Below, in pieces: positions 7,623 through 15,889 of a DNA stretch of 64,000 nt (positions are counted from its first letter, which is position 1; each line of letters begins with the position of its first letter). The translations under genes and the position numbers were made by a program. This DNA comes from an uncultured Oscillospiraceae bacterium (lineage in GTDB: Bacteria; Bacillota; Clostridia; Oscillospirales; Acutalibacteraceae), in contig CABUNG010000003.1 of assembly GCA_902492895.1 (NCBI GenBank), positions 62,001-126,000 on the forward strand, written 5' to 3'. Below the pieces are notes generated by a model. It made no database searches. It had not been told where the DNA came from and was given only the letters and a program-made list of their open reading frames with translations.

Positions 7623-9805
7623 TATTCCATCTGGACCGGCACAAAATTGATAAATCCTGCCGATATATCGCAGGAGGCCACTTGTATGGTCAAACTGTCT
7701 CCCACCGTAAACCGGCGTTTTCCGAGCGGATCGCAGAGGGAAGCCACGTCGTCATAGGACAACGGCACCCCCGCAGCGTCGCTGAGCATCTCCGTGCGGA
7801 CCAGTCCTTCTACCGTATTCGGCAGCTCAACATAAACTCCGAACTCTGTCACGGAACTGATCACGCCGGTGAAGATTTTGCCGAGGTATCCGGCCATATA
7901 TTCGGCTTTATAGCAATCCTCACACTGCCGTTCCGCCGTCATCGCCCGAATCTCACAGGCCGATGACTCGTCGGCCGCGACCGATACAAACCCTTCGTAC
8001 CGTTCAAAAAGAGCCGCGCGCGGCGTGTGAGCCAGTACATCCGATAAAATGCGATGAATCGCCAAATCGGGATAGCGGCGGATGGGTGAGGTGAAGTGGC
8101 AGTAATCGGCGAGCGCCAACCCGTAGTGCCCGAGCGGATTGCGGCTGTAAGACGCTTTCGCCATTGAGCGGAGAAGACGGTTGGAAATGAGTCTCGCATA
8201 CGGCGTTTCGCGGGCTTCCTCCATCAGCGTCCGCAGCTTCATCTGGGGAATATCGGATTCCGGAAGCAGGGTTTTCAGTCCGAGGGATTGGGCCAGTTCC
8301 GCCAGAACCGCCAATTTTTCCGCATTCGGCTGTTCGTGCACCCGATACACAAACGGCAGCTTTTTTCGTCTGGCGAAAGCCGCGACCGCTTCATTGGCTG
8401 CGATCATGAACTGCTCGATCATTCCCTCGGCTTCCCCGGTAACGCGCGGCTGGATCAACAGAGGATGCCCGTCCTCGTCCAAAGTAAACTGCGCTTCGGA
8501 GCTGATCAGATCCACGGTCCCCCGCCGTTCCGCCGCTTCACGCCGTTTTTGCGCCATCTTCCGCATAGCCTCGAGGGAGGGCTGAACCGGCCGATATTTT
8601 TCCCGAATCTCCTCTGTCGCCGTCTGTTGGAAGAGATCGTTGATTTCGCTGTATACCCCCCGCACCTTCGAACGAATGATGGATTTGACCAACCGGACGT
8701 CACGGCAAACACCCTGCTCATCCAACGTCATGAGAGCGGACAAGGTGAGCTTATCCTCCCCGGCGTTCAGCGAACACAGTCCGTTCGACAGCGCCTCCGG
8801 CAGCATTGGAATTACCCGGTCGGCAAAATAAACCGACGTTCCCCGTTCCAGCGCCTCCCGGTCGAGCGGCGATCCCGCCGTGACATAATGGGACACGTCC
8901 GCGATATGCACCCCGAGCAGCCAGCCGTTTCCGGTTTTTTCCAGCGAAACCGCATCGTCGAGATCTTTGGCATCCCGGCCATCGATGGTGAATATCGGCC
9001 AATCCCGGAGATCCTCCCGGTTCTGCCGCTCCTCTTCGGGGATCCCCTTCGCCTTCAGCGCTTCCGCGCTCGCCAGCACGTCGGCCGGAAACACGCTCGG
9101 AATGCCCATGCTGTCCACAATGGCATCCGCGCAGACCCGCGCCGAATCGGCACTGCCGTACAGGGTTTCTATGCGGGCCGTCAGCTCGCCTTTGGAGGAA
9201 TACGACAGCGAAAACCGCACCTTGTCCCCCGCCTCGGCTCCCCCCAGTGTCGATCTCTTCACCCGTACCGGAAACCGGATGGAGGCATCCGCCTGCACCG
9301 CATATCCATCCTCTTCCTGTATCAGCCGGCCGCTGAAAAGCCGGCGGCCTTCTTCCACGATTTCGACAACGGCGCCCTGTGGGCCCCGTTCATCAAAGCT
9401 GCCCAGCCGGATCAGAACGGTATCCCCCGGCAAAGCGCCGCCGAGATTCCGTCCGGCGATAAAGCAATCCTGGCCCTCGGCGAGTCCTGCAAAACCAAAA
9501 CCGCGGGAGAGGGACAGCAGACGCCCTTGCACGCATCCCGCCGTTTTGGGAAGGCGGTACTTGCCTTTTTTGCTCTTTTCCAGTTCCCCCTGATGTTCGA
9601 GCGTAGACAGCAAAGCAAACAAAGCCGGGCGCTCATCCTTGCGGATGTGCAGTTCTCCGGCCAGCATATCCGCCGTCATGCCCTTCTTCCGTTGACGAAG
9701 TTTGCGCATCAGGCGTTCTTTCAAATCCGTCTGCTGCGCCTTTGGTCCGGATTTCATCAAACGCCGACCGGCGCCTGTGTGTTTCTTTCCCTGTTGTCGG
9801 CTCAT
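7622..9805 (-). CDS. rnr: Ribonuclease R, 3'-5' exoribonuclease
   Basis: 727 residues, the normal length for RNase R. Order: basic N-terminus and winged-helix domain (about 25-90), cold-shock OB domains (about 90-230), RNB catalytic core (about 255-580) and a C-terminal S1 domain (about 640-720, TGVISSVTEFGVYVEL). In the core, DWPIFTIDGRDAKDLDDAV carries the conserved aspartates that bind the two metal ions. It degrades structured RNA processively from the 3' end and is involved in RNA quality control. The ATG at 9805 has AAGGATGG upstream. It lies downstream of secG with a terminator between them, so it depends on read-through or a promoter I do not see. secG-rnr adjacency is common in Firmicutes. 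Confidence 0.95.
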   Translation of the reverse strand: MSRQQGKKHTGAGRRLMKSGPKAQQTDLKERLMRKLRQRKKGMTADMLAGELHIRKDERPALFALLSTLEHQGELEKSKKGKYRLPKTAGCVQGRLLSLSRGFGFAGLAEGQDCFIAGRNLGGALPGDTVLIRLGSFDERGPQGAVVEIVEEGRRLFSGRLIQEEDGYAVQADASIRFPVRVKRSTLGGAEAGDKVRFSLSYSSKGELTARIETLYGSADSARVCADAIVDSMGIPSVFPADVLASAEALKAKGIPEEERQNREDLRDWPIFTIDGRDAKDLDDAVSLEKTGNGWLLGVHIADVSHYVTAGSPLDREALERGTSVYFADRVIPMLPEALSNGLCSLNAGEDKLTLSALMTLDEQGVCRDVRLVKSIIRSKVRGVYSEINDLFQQTATEEIREKYRPVQPSLEAMRKMAQKRREAAERRGTVDLISSEAQFTLDEDGHPLLIQPRVTGEAEGMIEQFMIAANEAVAAFARRKKLPFVYRVHEQPNAEKLAVLAELAQSLGLKTLLPESDIPQMKLRTLMEEARETPYARLISNRLLRSMAKASYSRNPLGHYGLALADYCHFTSPIRRYPDLAIHRILSDVLAHTPRAALFERYEGFVSVAADESSACEIRAMTAERQCEDCYKAEYMAGYLGKIFTGVISSVTEFGVYVELPNTVEGLVRTEMLSDAAGVPLSYDDVASLCDPLGKRRFTVGDSLTIQVASCDISAGFINFVPVQME

Positions 9806-9852
9806 GGTCTTGTCACCATCCTTAAAATCTCCGGCGGTTTAGCGCCATTTTC

Positions 9853-9885
9853 AAAAAAGCGCCTCGCTCCTTGGGAGCGAGGCGC
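9853..9885 (-). terminator. Rho-independent terminator between secG and rnr
   Basis: On the minus strand GCGCCTCGCTCC pairs with GGAGCGAGGCGC (9859-9870/9874-9885, 12 bp), followed by six T. It probably sets a lower level of rnr than of secG. Confidence 0.9.
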
Positions 9886-9902
9886 CGGTCATCTTTCCTG
9901 TT

Positions 9903-10148
9903 TTACAGAAACTTCGTCAGCAGCATGGCGACGAACACCAAGATAAAGAAGGTGAAGGCAATATATTTCGTCCACTTGGCCAACACCGCATCCAAGGTCC
10001 GAGCCTTGCCTTTTTCCATAAAGGAATCCGCCGCTCCGGCAATAGCCCCCAGATTGGCCTGACGGCCTTCCTGCAGCAGCACAATCGCGATAATGAGCAA
10101 CGAAAATAAGATCAGCACCGCTCCGATAATATATTGCCAAACGCTCAT
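9903..10148 (-). CDS. secG: Preprotein translocase subunit SecG
   Basis: 81 residues with two membrane helices (about 5-25 and 58-78) joined by the conserved cytoplasmic loop LLQEGRQANLGAIAGAADSF. This is the SecG signature (VLLQ...LGAI.G..). SecG supports SecYEG-dependent protein export in the cytoplasmic membrane. The start ATG at 10148 has GAGGAGG about 8 nt upstream (GAGGAGGACTTGAACC). It has its own promoter 45-75 nt upstream and a terminator after the stop. Length and composition are normal. Confidence 0.95.
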   Translation of the reverse strand: MSVWQYIIGAVLILFSLLIIAIVLLQEGRQANLGAIAGAADSFMEKGKARTLDAVLAKWTKYIAFTFFILVFVAMLLTKFL

Positions 10149-10192
10149 GGTTCAAGTCCTCCTCGGTTATTGTGACACAAGAGTACCGATAT

Positions 10193-10221
10193 ATACTACC
10201 ACAGATTGTCTCGAAACGCAA
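10193..10221 (-). promoter_or_regulatory. secG promoter
   Basis: On the minus strand, -35 TTGCGT (10216-10221), a 17-nt spacer and -10 TAGTAT (10193-10198) with a TGG extended -10. It is correctly placed about 45 nt before the secG start. Confidence 0.7.
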
Positions 10222-10348
10222 GGGGTTTCTTGCCAATTTCTCTCCGCTTAAAAATTTTGTGCGATTTGCGGCATACACGCATGAACATTCGAAAAGCTGG
10301 GCAAGCTATGTTCGGCACAGATACACGTCAATCTTGCGTTTGCCGTAT

Positions 10349-10406
10349 CCGCTGCCGGAACCGCTATCGTACGGGTTACACTCCGTCCGGCAGCGGTTTT
10401 CTTTTT
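10349..10406 (+). terminator. Plus-strand intrinsic terminator with no gene upstream
   Basis: CCGCTGCCGGA (10349-10359) pairs with TCCGGCAGCGG (10386-10396). The loop holds a second ACGG/CCGT pairing, and TTTTCTTTTT follows. The orientation fits only a plus-strand transcript, but the flanking genes are on the minus strand. Confidence 0.6.
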
Positions 10407-10434
10407 GCGTGGAAATCCTTCATGCGCCCCCTTT

Positions 10435-10854
10435 TCACGAATCAACCCTGTCGATCGGCAGGATATGCCCGTCGTATAGGGGGCTTTTATCCGCATTGTA
10501 CCGATGCACTTCAAAGTCGCCGCTGAATTGCTGAAAAAATAGAATGAGTTTGTTGTTTTCTATTTTATAACCCAATTCCAGAATCCCGTCGCTCAGATAA
10601 TGCCAGGACATCGCGCAGCCATCCCTTTTCCAATCCTCATTGGCTAAGTATATATTTTCAAAAATCTGTGTAGCGGGATCCACTTTTTTCACATCATCGA
10701 TGGATACGCCATCTTGGATCTTTTCAAAGTCCTTATACGATAAGCTCTTATTCACATAGAACCATTGCATGAGACGGTTGTTCTCTTCCTTTACATAGAA
10801 GATAAACAGCCGCCCTCCCTGCTTGACCGGATGCACACTGTACAGGGCTCCGCC
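10435..10854 (-). pseudogene. 5'-truncated remnant of a BamE-like small protein gene
   Basis: The frame from 10836 to 10435 reads as a plausible 133-residue protein (YVNKSLSYKDFEKIQDGVSIDDVKKVDPATQ...). Its DGVSIDDV segment resembles the small BamE/SmpA-like lipoprotein fold, known for a lipobox N-terminus. Here coding-like sequence continues upstream of the first possible start (GTG 10836, no ribosome site) to an in-frame TAG at 10855-10857, and no signal peptide or lipobox is present. The most likely reading is a gene that lost its N-terminus. The base composition is more AT-rich than its neighbours, which suggests transfer. Alternatively a short protein starts at an internal ATG (M23), but its GGA is 14 nt away. 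Confidence 0.55.
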
Positions 10855-10891
10855 CTATTTTGTCATTTATCAAGCCATTTCCCCAGATGCA

Positions 10892-10931
10892 AATAAACGA
10901 ACAGAAGCCGTCCGGAAAACCGGACGGCTTC
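10892..10931 (-). terminator. Terminator of the topoisomerase operon
   Basis: AAGCCGTCCGG and CCGGACGGCTT (10905-10915/10920-10930) form an 11-bp stem. On the minus strand it is followed by CTGTTCGTTTATTT. Confidence 0.85.
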
Positions 10932-10944
10932 AAAACCCATGATT

Positions 10945-13191
10945 TTATTCCAATGTGAGCTGTTCGCCGATATCCTCCGCCAATGGCATCGCCCCGGCCG
11001 CGGGCAGGCTGCGGGTGCGGTAACGATCCGGCTTTACCACCAGGCCCTCCGAGAAGGGCGTCACGTCTTTGAGACGGTGCTGACCTTTGAGGGTCATCAC
11101 CTGGACCCCCTGGGTGCTGCGGGTGGATTTGGCCGCGATCGCGCCCGTATGCACGAGCAGGCGGCGGCCGGAGGTCGACTGCAGCATGAATTCGCCGTCC
11201 TGCGGAACGAAGAGCACGGCTACCAGCGGCGATTTATCCGAATACGCCCCCACCAGGCGGCGGCGGTTGGTCTTGGTCGCGTAAGCGGAAAGCTCCACTT
11301 TGGCGGCCTTGCCGTTTTCATAGAAGAACAGCAAATACCCGCTGTAATCGGCTGTCACCACCATCGCCACCGCGTTTTCGCCTTCTTCAAAGGCGAGCTT
11401 GGTCGCGACATAATCCCCCATCACGCTCGCTTTGGTGTCGGGGAAATCCGCCGCCTTGGCCTTGTAAACCGTTGCGGCATCGGTAAAGAAGAGCAGATCC
11501 CGGTTGTTGGAGGTCTCCACCGCCTGCACAATCCGGTCCCCTTCCTTGAGCTTTTGCTCGCCGCTCATCCGCAGGGACTGCGGTGTGATTTTTTTGAAAT
11601 AGCCTTCCGCCGTGAAGAAGAGCGTGCAGGGATAATCCGGCACTTCCTCCTCGATTTCGGCGGCAGCCTGCTGGATGTCGGAGGCATACAGAAGCAGGCT
11701 GCGGCGGGGTTTGCCAAATTTGGCGGCCACATCCCGCAGTTCCCCCACGATGATAGCCCGCACCCGCTCGGGACGGCGCAGGATATCCTCCATCTCCTCC
11801 ACGTCTTTTTCCAGCTTGCCGATTTCCTCGGTCCGCTTGAGGATATATTCCCGGTTGAGATGGCGCAGCTTGATCTCGGCCACGTATTCGGCCTGAATCT
11901 CGTCGATTCCGAAGCCGATCATCAGGTTGGGGACCACTTCGGATTCCTCGTCGGTCTCCCGGACGATCCGCACGGCCTTGTCGATATCCAGCAGGATTTT
12001 CGAGAGGCCCCGGAGCAGGTGCAGCTTGTCCCGCGCCTTCTTGAGGTCGAAATCGACGCGGCGGCAGACGCATTCCATCCGGAACGCCGTCCATTCCTCC
12101 AGAATCCGCCGCACGCCGAGCACCTGCGGCACCCCGGCGATCAGAATATTGAAATTGCAGGAGAAGCTGTCCTCCAGAGGCGTCATGGAAAAAAGCCGGG
12201 TCATCAGTTTGTCGGGATCGGCCCCCCGTTTGAGATCGATGGTGATTTTCAGGCCGTCCAGTCCGATTTCGTTCCGGACATCCGATATTTCCCGGATCTT
12301 TCCCGATTTGACCAGATCGGCCAGCTTGGCGATGATGGCCTCGACCGTGGTGGTGGGCGGGATCTCGGTGATGTCGATGCAGTTGGCGTCCTTGTCGTAG
12401 GCGTAGACCGCCCTCACCCGCACGCCGCCCCGCCCCGTCTCGTACAGCTTCCGCATGTCGTCCCGGCTGTAGATGATCCGGCCGCCGCCCGGAAAGTCGG
12501 GAGCTTTGAGGGTGGCGGTGATGTCGGCGTCGGGATCTTTCATCAGCGCGATGGCGGTTTCGCACACCTCGGTGAGGTTAAAGGAACAGATGGAACTCGC
12601 CATGCCGACCGCGATGCCCACATTGTTGTTGACCAGGATGGAGGGAAAGGTGACCGGCAGCAGGGTCGGTTCCTTCATGGTGGCGTCGTAGTTGTCCACA
12701 AAATCGACGGTGTCCTTGTCGATATCCCGGAACAGCTCTCCCGCGATCGGGTCGAGCTTGGCTTCGGTATACCGCGAAGCCGCGTATTCCATATCGCTCG
12801 AATACGCCCGCCCGAAATTCCCCTTGGAATCCACATAAGGATTCAGCAGCGACTGATAGCCGCGGGAAAGCCGCACCATGGTGTCGTAGATCGCGGCGTC
12901 GCCGTGGGGGTTGAGCTTCATCGTCGTGCCGACGATGTTGGCCGATTTGGTCCTGGCGCCGTTTAATAGCCCCATCTTGTACATGGTATAGAGCAGCTTG
13001 CGGTGGGAGGGCTTGAACCCATCGATTTCCGGAATGGCCCGGGACATGATGACGCTCATCGCGTAGGGCATGTAGTTGGTTTCGAGCGTGGAGGTGATCT
13101 GCTGCCGTTCCACCAGTCCGGAGCCCATGATATGGGCGTTTTCCGGGAGCTTGTCCAGCCCGGCCGCTGCTTTTTTCACTTTTTTTGCCAC
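10945..13191 (-). CDS. Type IIA DNA topoisomerase subunit A (ParC/GyrA-like, diverged)
   Basis: 748 residues. The winged-helix/tower region carries ANIVGTTMKLNPHGDAAIYDTMVRL and the catalytic tyrosine Tyr141 in AASRYTEAKL, which forms the covalent link to the cut DNA end. A coiled-coil segment (about 360-470) and a partial C-terminal beta-pinwheel (about 500-740) follow. It pairs with the B subunit upstream in the same operon to decatenate or relax DNA. The sequence differs enough from housekeeping gyrase A that I read it as the topoisomerase IV or paralogous type. The canonical GyrA box (QRRGGKG-like) is not seen, arguing against a gyrase. The start is GTG 13191, preceded by AAGGA. The cell presumably has a separate gyrase elsewhere. 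Confidence 0.85.
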   Translation of the reverse strand: MAKKVKKAAAGLDKLPENAHIMGSGLVERQQITSTLETNYMPYAMSVIMSRAIPEIDGFKPSHRKLLYTMYKMGLLNGARTKSANIVGTTMKLNPHGDAAIYDTMVRLSRGYQSLLNPYVDSKGNFGRAYSSDMEYAASRYTEAKLDPIAGELFRDIDKDTVDFVDNYDATMKEPTLLPVTFPSILVNNNVGIAVGMASSICSFNLTEVCETAIALMKDPDADITATLKAPDFPGGGRIIYSRDDMRKLYETGRGGVRVRAVYAYDKDANCIDITEIPPTTTVEAIIAKLADLVKSGKIREISDVRNEIGLDGLKITIDLKRGADPDKLMTRLFSMTPLEDSFSCNFNILIAGVPQVLGVRRILEEWTAFRMECVCRRVDFDLKKARDKLHLLRGLSKILLDIDKAVRIVRETDEESEVVPNLMIGFGIDEIQAEYVAEIKLRHLNREYILKRTEEIGKLEKDVEEMEDILRRPERVRAIIVGELRDVAAKFGKPRRSLLLYASDIQQAAAEIEEEVPDYPCTLFFTAEGYFKKITPQSLRMSGEQKLKEGDRIVQAVETSNNRDLLFFTDAATVYKAKAADFPDTKASVMGDYVATKLAFEEGENAVAMVVTADYSGYLLFFYENGKAAKVELSAYATKTNRRRLVGAYSDKSPLVAVLFVPQDGEFMLQSTSGRRLLVHTGAIAAKSTRSTQGVQVMTLKGQHRLKDVTPFSEGLVVKPDRYRTRSLPAAGAMPLAEDIGEQLTLE

Positions 13192-13230
13192 GATTCCTTC
13201 ATCCTCATTCCGTGCTGGATTTGCCGGCCG

Positions 13231-13413
13231 TCATCGGCGGCCTTCGCCCGTAAGGGTGTGCAGCAGCAGCGCCCCGGCGCACACAAACGCCGAGAGAACG
13301 GCCGCTCCGGCTGCGAACAGTTCCGGTTTGCTGGCGGTCACATACAGGGCGGTGGGGCCGTCGGCCCCCTGGACGAATCCGATACGATGCAGGGTTTTCA
13401 TTTTCATCTTCAC
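13231..13413 (-). CDS. 60-residue membrane protein with GADGPT motif
   Basis: A small frame between the two topoisomerase subunits, codirectional with both. Residues 7-25 (TLHRIGFVQGADGPTALYVT) match the GADGPT(A/S) signature found in the beta subunit of sodium-translocating decarboxylases (OadB/GcdB). One hydrophobic helix follows at about 34-52 (AAGAAVLSAFVCAGALLL) and then a basic tail. The rest of a decarboxylase subunit (over 350 residues) is absent, so it cannot be a pump. A weak site (GAGTGAAG) precedes ATG 13413, and ATGs at 13407 and 13401 are alternatives. Short proteins of this type get annotated as decarboxylase fragments. The function is unknown. Confidence 0.6.
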   Translation of the reverse strand: MKMKMKTLHRIGFVQGADGPTALYVTASKPELFAAGAAVLSAFVCAGALLLHTLTGEGRR

Positions 13414-13438
13414 TCTCTGTCGTCAATTTGATGGCGGA

Positions 13439-15430
13439 TCAGCTCACATCGACCATTTCCAGATAGAGGCCGCCCCGGTCGGCAATGAACTCCTTGCGTC
13501 CCGGCAGATCGTCTCCAAGAAGAACATCAAACATCCGCTCGGTTGCCGCTTCATCCTCCGGTTCCACCTTAACCAGCCGTCTCGTTGCGGGGTTCATGGT
13601 GGTCAGGGACATCATATCCGGATCGTTTTCACCCAGTCCCTTGGAGCGCTGGATGGTGTATTTTACATCCCCAAGCTTCTCCAGGATATCGGTTTTCTCC
13701 GCATCGTTGTAGGCAAAATAGGTGTCGGTCTTGGTGCTGATTTCATACAGCGGCGTTTCCGCGATGAATACCTTGCCTTCCCGGATCAAGGTCGGGGTCA
13801 GGCTGTACAGCATGGTGAGGATCAAGGTGCGGATCTGGAAGCCGTCCACGTCCGCATCGGTGCAGATGATGACCTTGCTCCACCGCAGCAGGCTCAGATC
13901 GAAGGTGGCGAGGTCCTTGTTGGCCTTGGACTTGACCTCCACCCCGCAGCCCAGCACCTTGAGCAGGTCGGTGATGATTTCATTCTTAAACACCTTGTCC
14001 AGCTCGGCCTTGAGGCAGTTTAAAATCTTGCCCCGGACCGGGATAATGGCCTGGAAATCCGGGTTCCGCGCCTGGATGCAGGCGCCCATAGCCGACTTCC
14101 CTTCCACGATAAAGAGCTCCCTCTCCTCCACTTTCCGGCTGCGGCAGTCCACGAAGCTCTGCACCCGGGAAGCGAAATCGTTGCCTGTCTGAAGGGTTTT
14201 CTTCAAATTCAGGCGGGTGGTCTCCGCCTTTTCCCGGCTGCGCTTGTTGATGAGCACCTGCTCGCACAGCTTGTCCGCTTCCGCTTTGTTTTCGAGGAAA
14301 TACACCTCCAGGTTGTGGCGCAGGAACTCGGTCATGGACTCCTGGATGAATTTGTTGGTGATGGCCTTTTTGGTCTGATTTTCATAGGAGGTCTGGGTGG
14401 AGAACGACGAGGAGACCAATACCAGACAGTCCTGCACGTCCTGAAACCCGATTTTGCTCTCGTTTTTCAGATACCGGCCGGTCTGCTTGAGATACGCGTC
14501 GATCTGGGACACGAAAGCCGAACGCACGGCCTTTTCCGGGGACCCGCCGTGTTCCAGATAGCTCGAGTTATGGTAGTATTCCAGCAGATTGGTGCGGTTG
14601 GAACAGCACCACGCCACCTGCAGCCGCACTTTGTATTCCGGCTTGTCCGCCCGGTCGCGGCCGCGGCGCTCCGCCGTCCAGACCTGCACCCCGGTCAGGG
14701 CTTCTTCCCCGACCAGCTCGCTCACATAATCGGCAATGCCGTTTTCGTACCGGAATTCCTCGGTTTCAAACTCGCGGCCATGCTGGTTCTTCAGAATGAA
14801 GAGCACGTTTGGATTGACGATGGCCTGGCGTTTCAGAATATCCCGGAAATAGGCAGCCGGAACCGCGATGTCAGTGAACACCTGCAGATCGGGTTTCCAG
14901 CGGATGATGGTGCCGGTATCCTTTTTGGCATACGGTTCCTTCTGCAGGCCCCCGACGTTTTCGCCGTGCTCGAAATGCAGGGTGTAGCGGAACCCGTCCC
15001 GCCGCACCTCCACATCCATATATTCCGAGGAATATTGGGTCGCACAAGCGCCCAGACCGTTGAGACCGAGGGAATACTCGTAGCTTTCGCCCTCGTTGGT
15101 GTTGTATTTGCCGCCCGCATACAGCTCGCAGAAGATCAGTTCCCAGTTGTACCGGTTTTCCTTCTGGTTGAAATCGACCGGCATACCCCGGCCAAAGTCC
15201 TGCACCTCAAACGAGCCGTCCTCGTACCGGGTGGTGACGATCCGGGTGCCGAACCCCTCTCTGGCCTCGTCAATCGAGTTCGAGAGGATTTCAAAAACGG
15301 CGTGCTGGCAGCCCTCGAGACCATCCGAACCGAAAATGACCGCCGGGCGTTTGCGGACCCGGTCGGCGCCTTTCAGGGAGGTGATGCTGTCGTTGCCGTA
15401 GCTGGGCTTTTTGGGGGCCATAATCTGCAT
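13439..15430 (-). CDS. Type IIA DNA topoisomerase subunit B (ParE/GyrB-like, diverged)
   Basis: 663 residues. A GHKL ATPase domain (about 1-220, with EILSNSIDEAREG and the glycine motif GLNGLGACATQ), a transducer (about 225-400) and a Toprim domain (about 430-560, FIVEGKSAMGA and DADVDGFQIRTLILT) are in the expected order. The Toprim Glu and DxDxD acidic residues are present. The glutamate motif, however, reads EGKSAMGA where gyrase has EGDSAGGS, an unusual pattern that marks a separate clade. It supplies ATP hydrolysis and metal-dependent cleavage with the A subunit downstream. AGGA sits 3 nt before ATG 15430, so the ATG at 15421 (12-nt spacing) may be the true start. Confidence 0.85.
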   Translation of the reverse strand: MQIMAPKKPSYGNDSITSLKGADRVRKRPAVIFGSDGLEGCQHAVFEILSNSIDEAREGFGTRIVTTRYEDGSFEVQDFGRGMPVDFNQKENRYNWELIFCELYAGGKYNTNEGESYEYSLGLNGLGACATQYSSEYMDVEVRRDGFRYTLHFEHGENVGGLQKEPYAKKDTGTIIRWKPDLQVFTDIAVPAAYFRDILKRQAIVNPNVLFILKNQHGREFETEEFRYENGIADYVSELVGEEALTGVQVWTAERRGRDRADKPEYKVRLQVAWCCSNRTNLLEYYHNSSYLEHGGSPEKAVRSAFVSQIDAYLKQTGRYLKNESKIGFQDVQDCLVLVSSSFSTQTSYENQTKKAITNKFIQESMTEFLRHNLEVYFLENKAEADKLCEQVLINKRSREKAETTRLNLKKTLQTGNDFASRVQSFVDCRSRKVEERELFIVEGKSAMGACIQARNPDFQAIIPVRGKILNCLKAELDKVFKNEIITDLLKVLGCGVEVKSKANKDLATFDLSLLRWSKVIICTDADVDGFQIRTLILTMLYSLTPTLIREGKVFIAETPLYEISTKTDTYFAYNDAEKTDILEKLGDVKYTIQRSKGLGENDPDMMSLTTMNPATRRLVKVEPEDEAATERMFDVLLGDDLPGRKEFIADRGGLYLEMVDVS

Positions 15431-15889
15431 CCATCCTTTTGCGTTTCAGGTGTGCAACCAAAGAGAAGCCATTCGAGCCTGGACAGCAGGAATGGCTATA
15501 GCTTGTTTCATACCTTATTACTTTATACCATTTGCGCGGTTCCGTCAAGCCTTCCCGGCATCCGCCCGCGCAGAATTGCCGCCATTTTCGTCGTTTTGCG
15601 CAGGCCACTCCGAAGCTGACGCCCCTCCGGCATCCCGTTTTCCCCGTCCGCCCGCGCGATTCGTTCCGGCCGGCCGCCGCCTTTCTCCGGATGCTCCGGT
15701 CACTTCCGAAAGCGTCAAAACCCGTCTGTCCGCGTATGCCTCCGCAACTCACGGAACGAAACACTCGGAAAGAAACGGGTTCCTCCCAAAGCGGGAGACC
15801 TTCCCTCCCGGCGTCCGCAGGCTCCGGCGAAAAAAACAACCCGCTCCCGCCGGGGCTGAACCGCGGCAGGGGCGGGCGAGGGAATCGTC
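15431..15889 (-). promoter_or_regulatory. 459-nt gap with a candidate topoisomerase promoter
   Basis: Near the gene, minus-strand TTGACG (15543-15548), a 15-nt spacer and TATAAA (15522-15527) with a TGG extended -10 form a possible promoter. The remaining 340 nt toward purD is very GC-rich. It contains only shadow frames and no clean terminator, repeat or RNA fold that I can defend. Confidence 0.4.

Noticed and set aside
8288..12966. Plus-strand open frames opposite rnr and the topoisomerase A gene
   Set aside because: Both are low-complexity translations on the antisense strand of confirmed genes.
13205..13426. Alternative 73-residue frame overlapping the GADGPT protein
   Set aside because: It lacks any motif, while the overlapping 60-residue frame has the GADGPT signature and a membrane helix.
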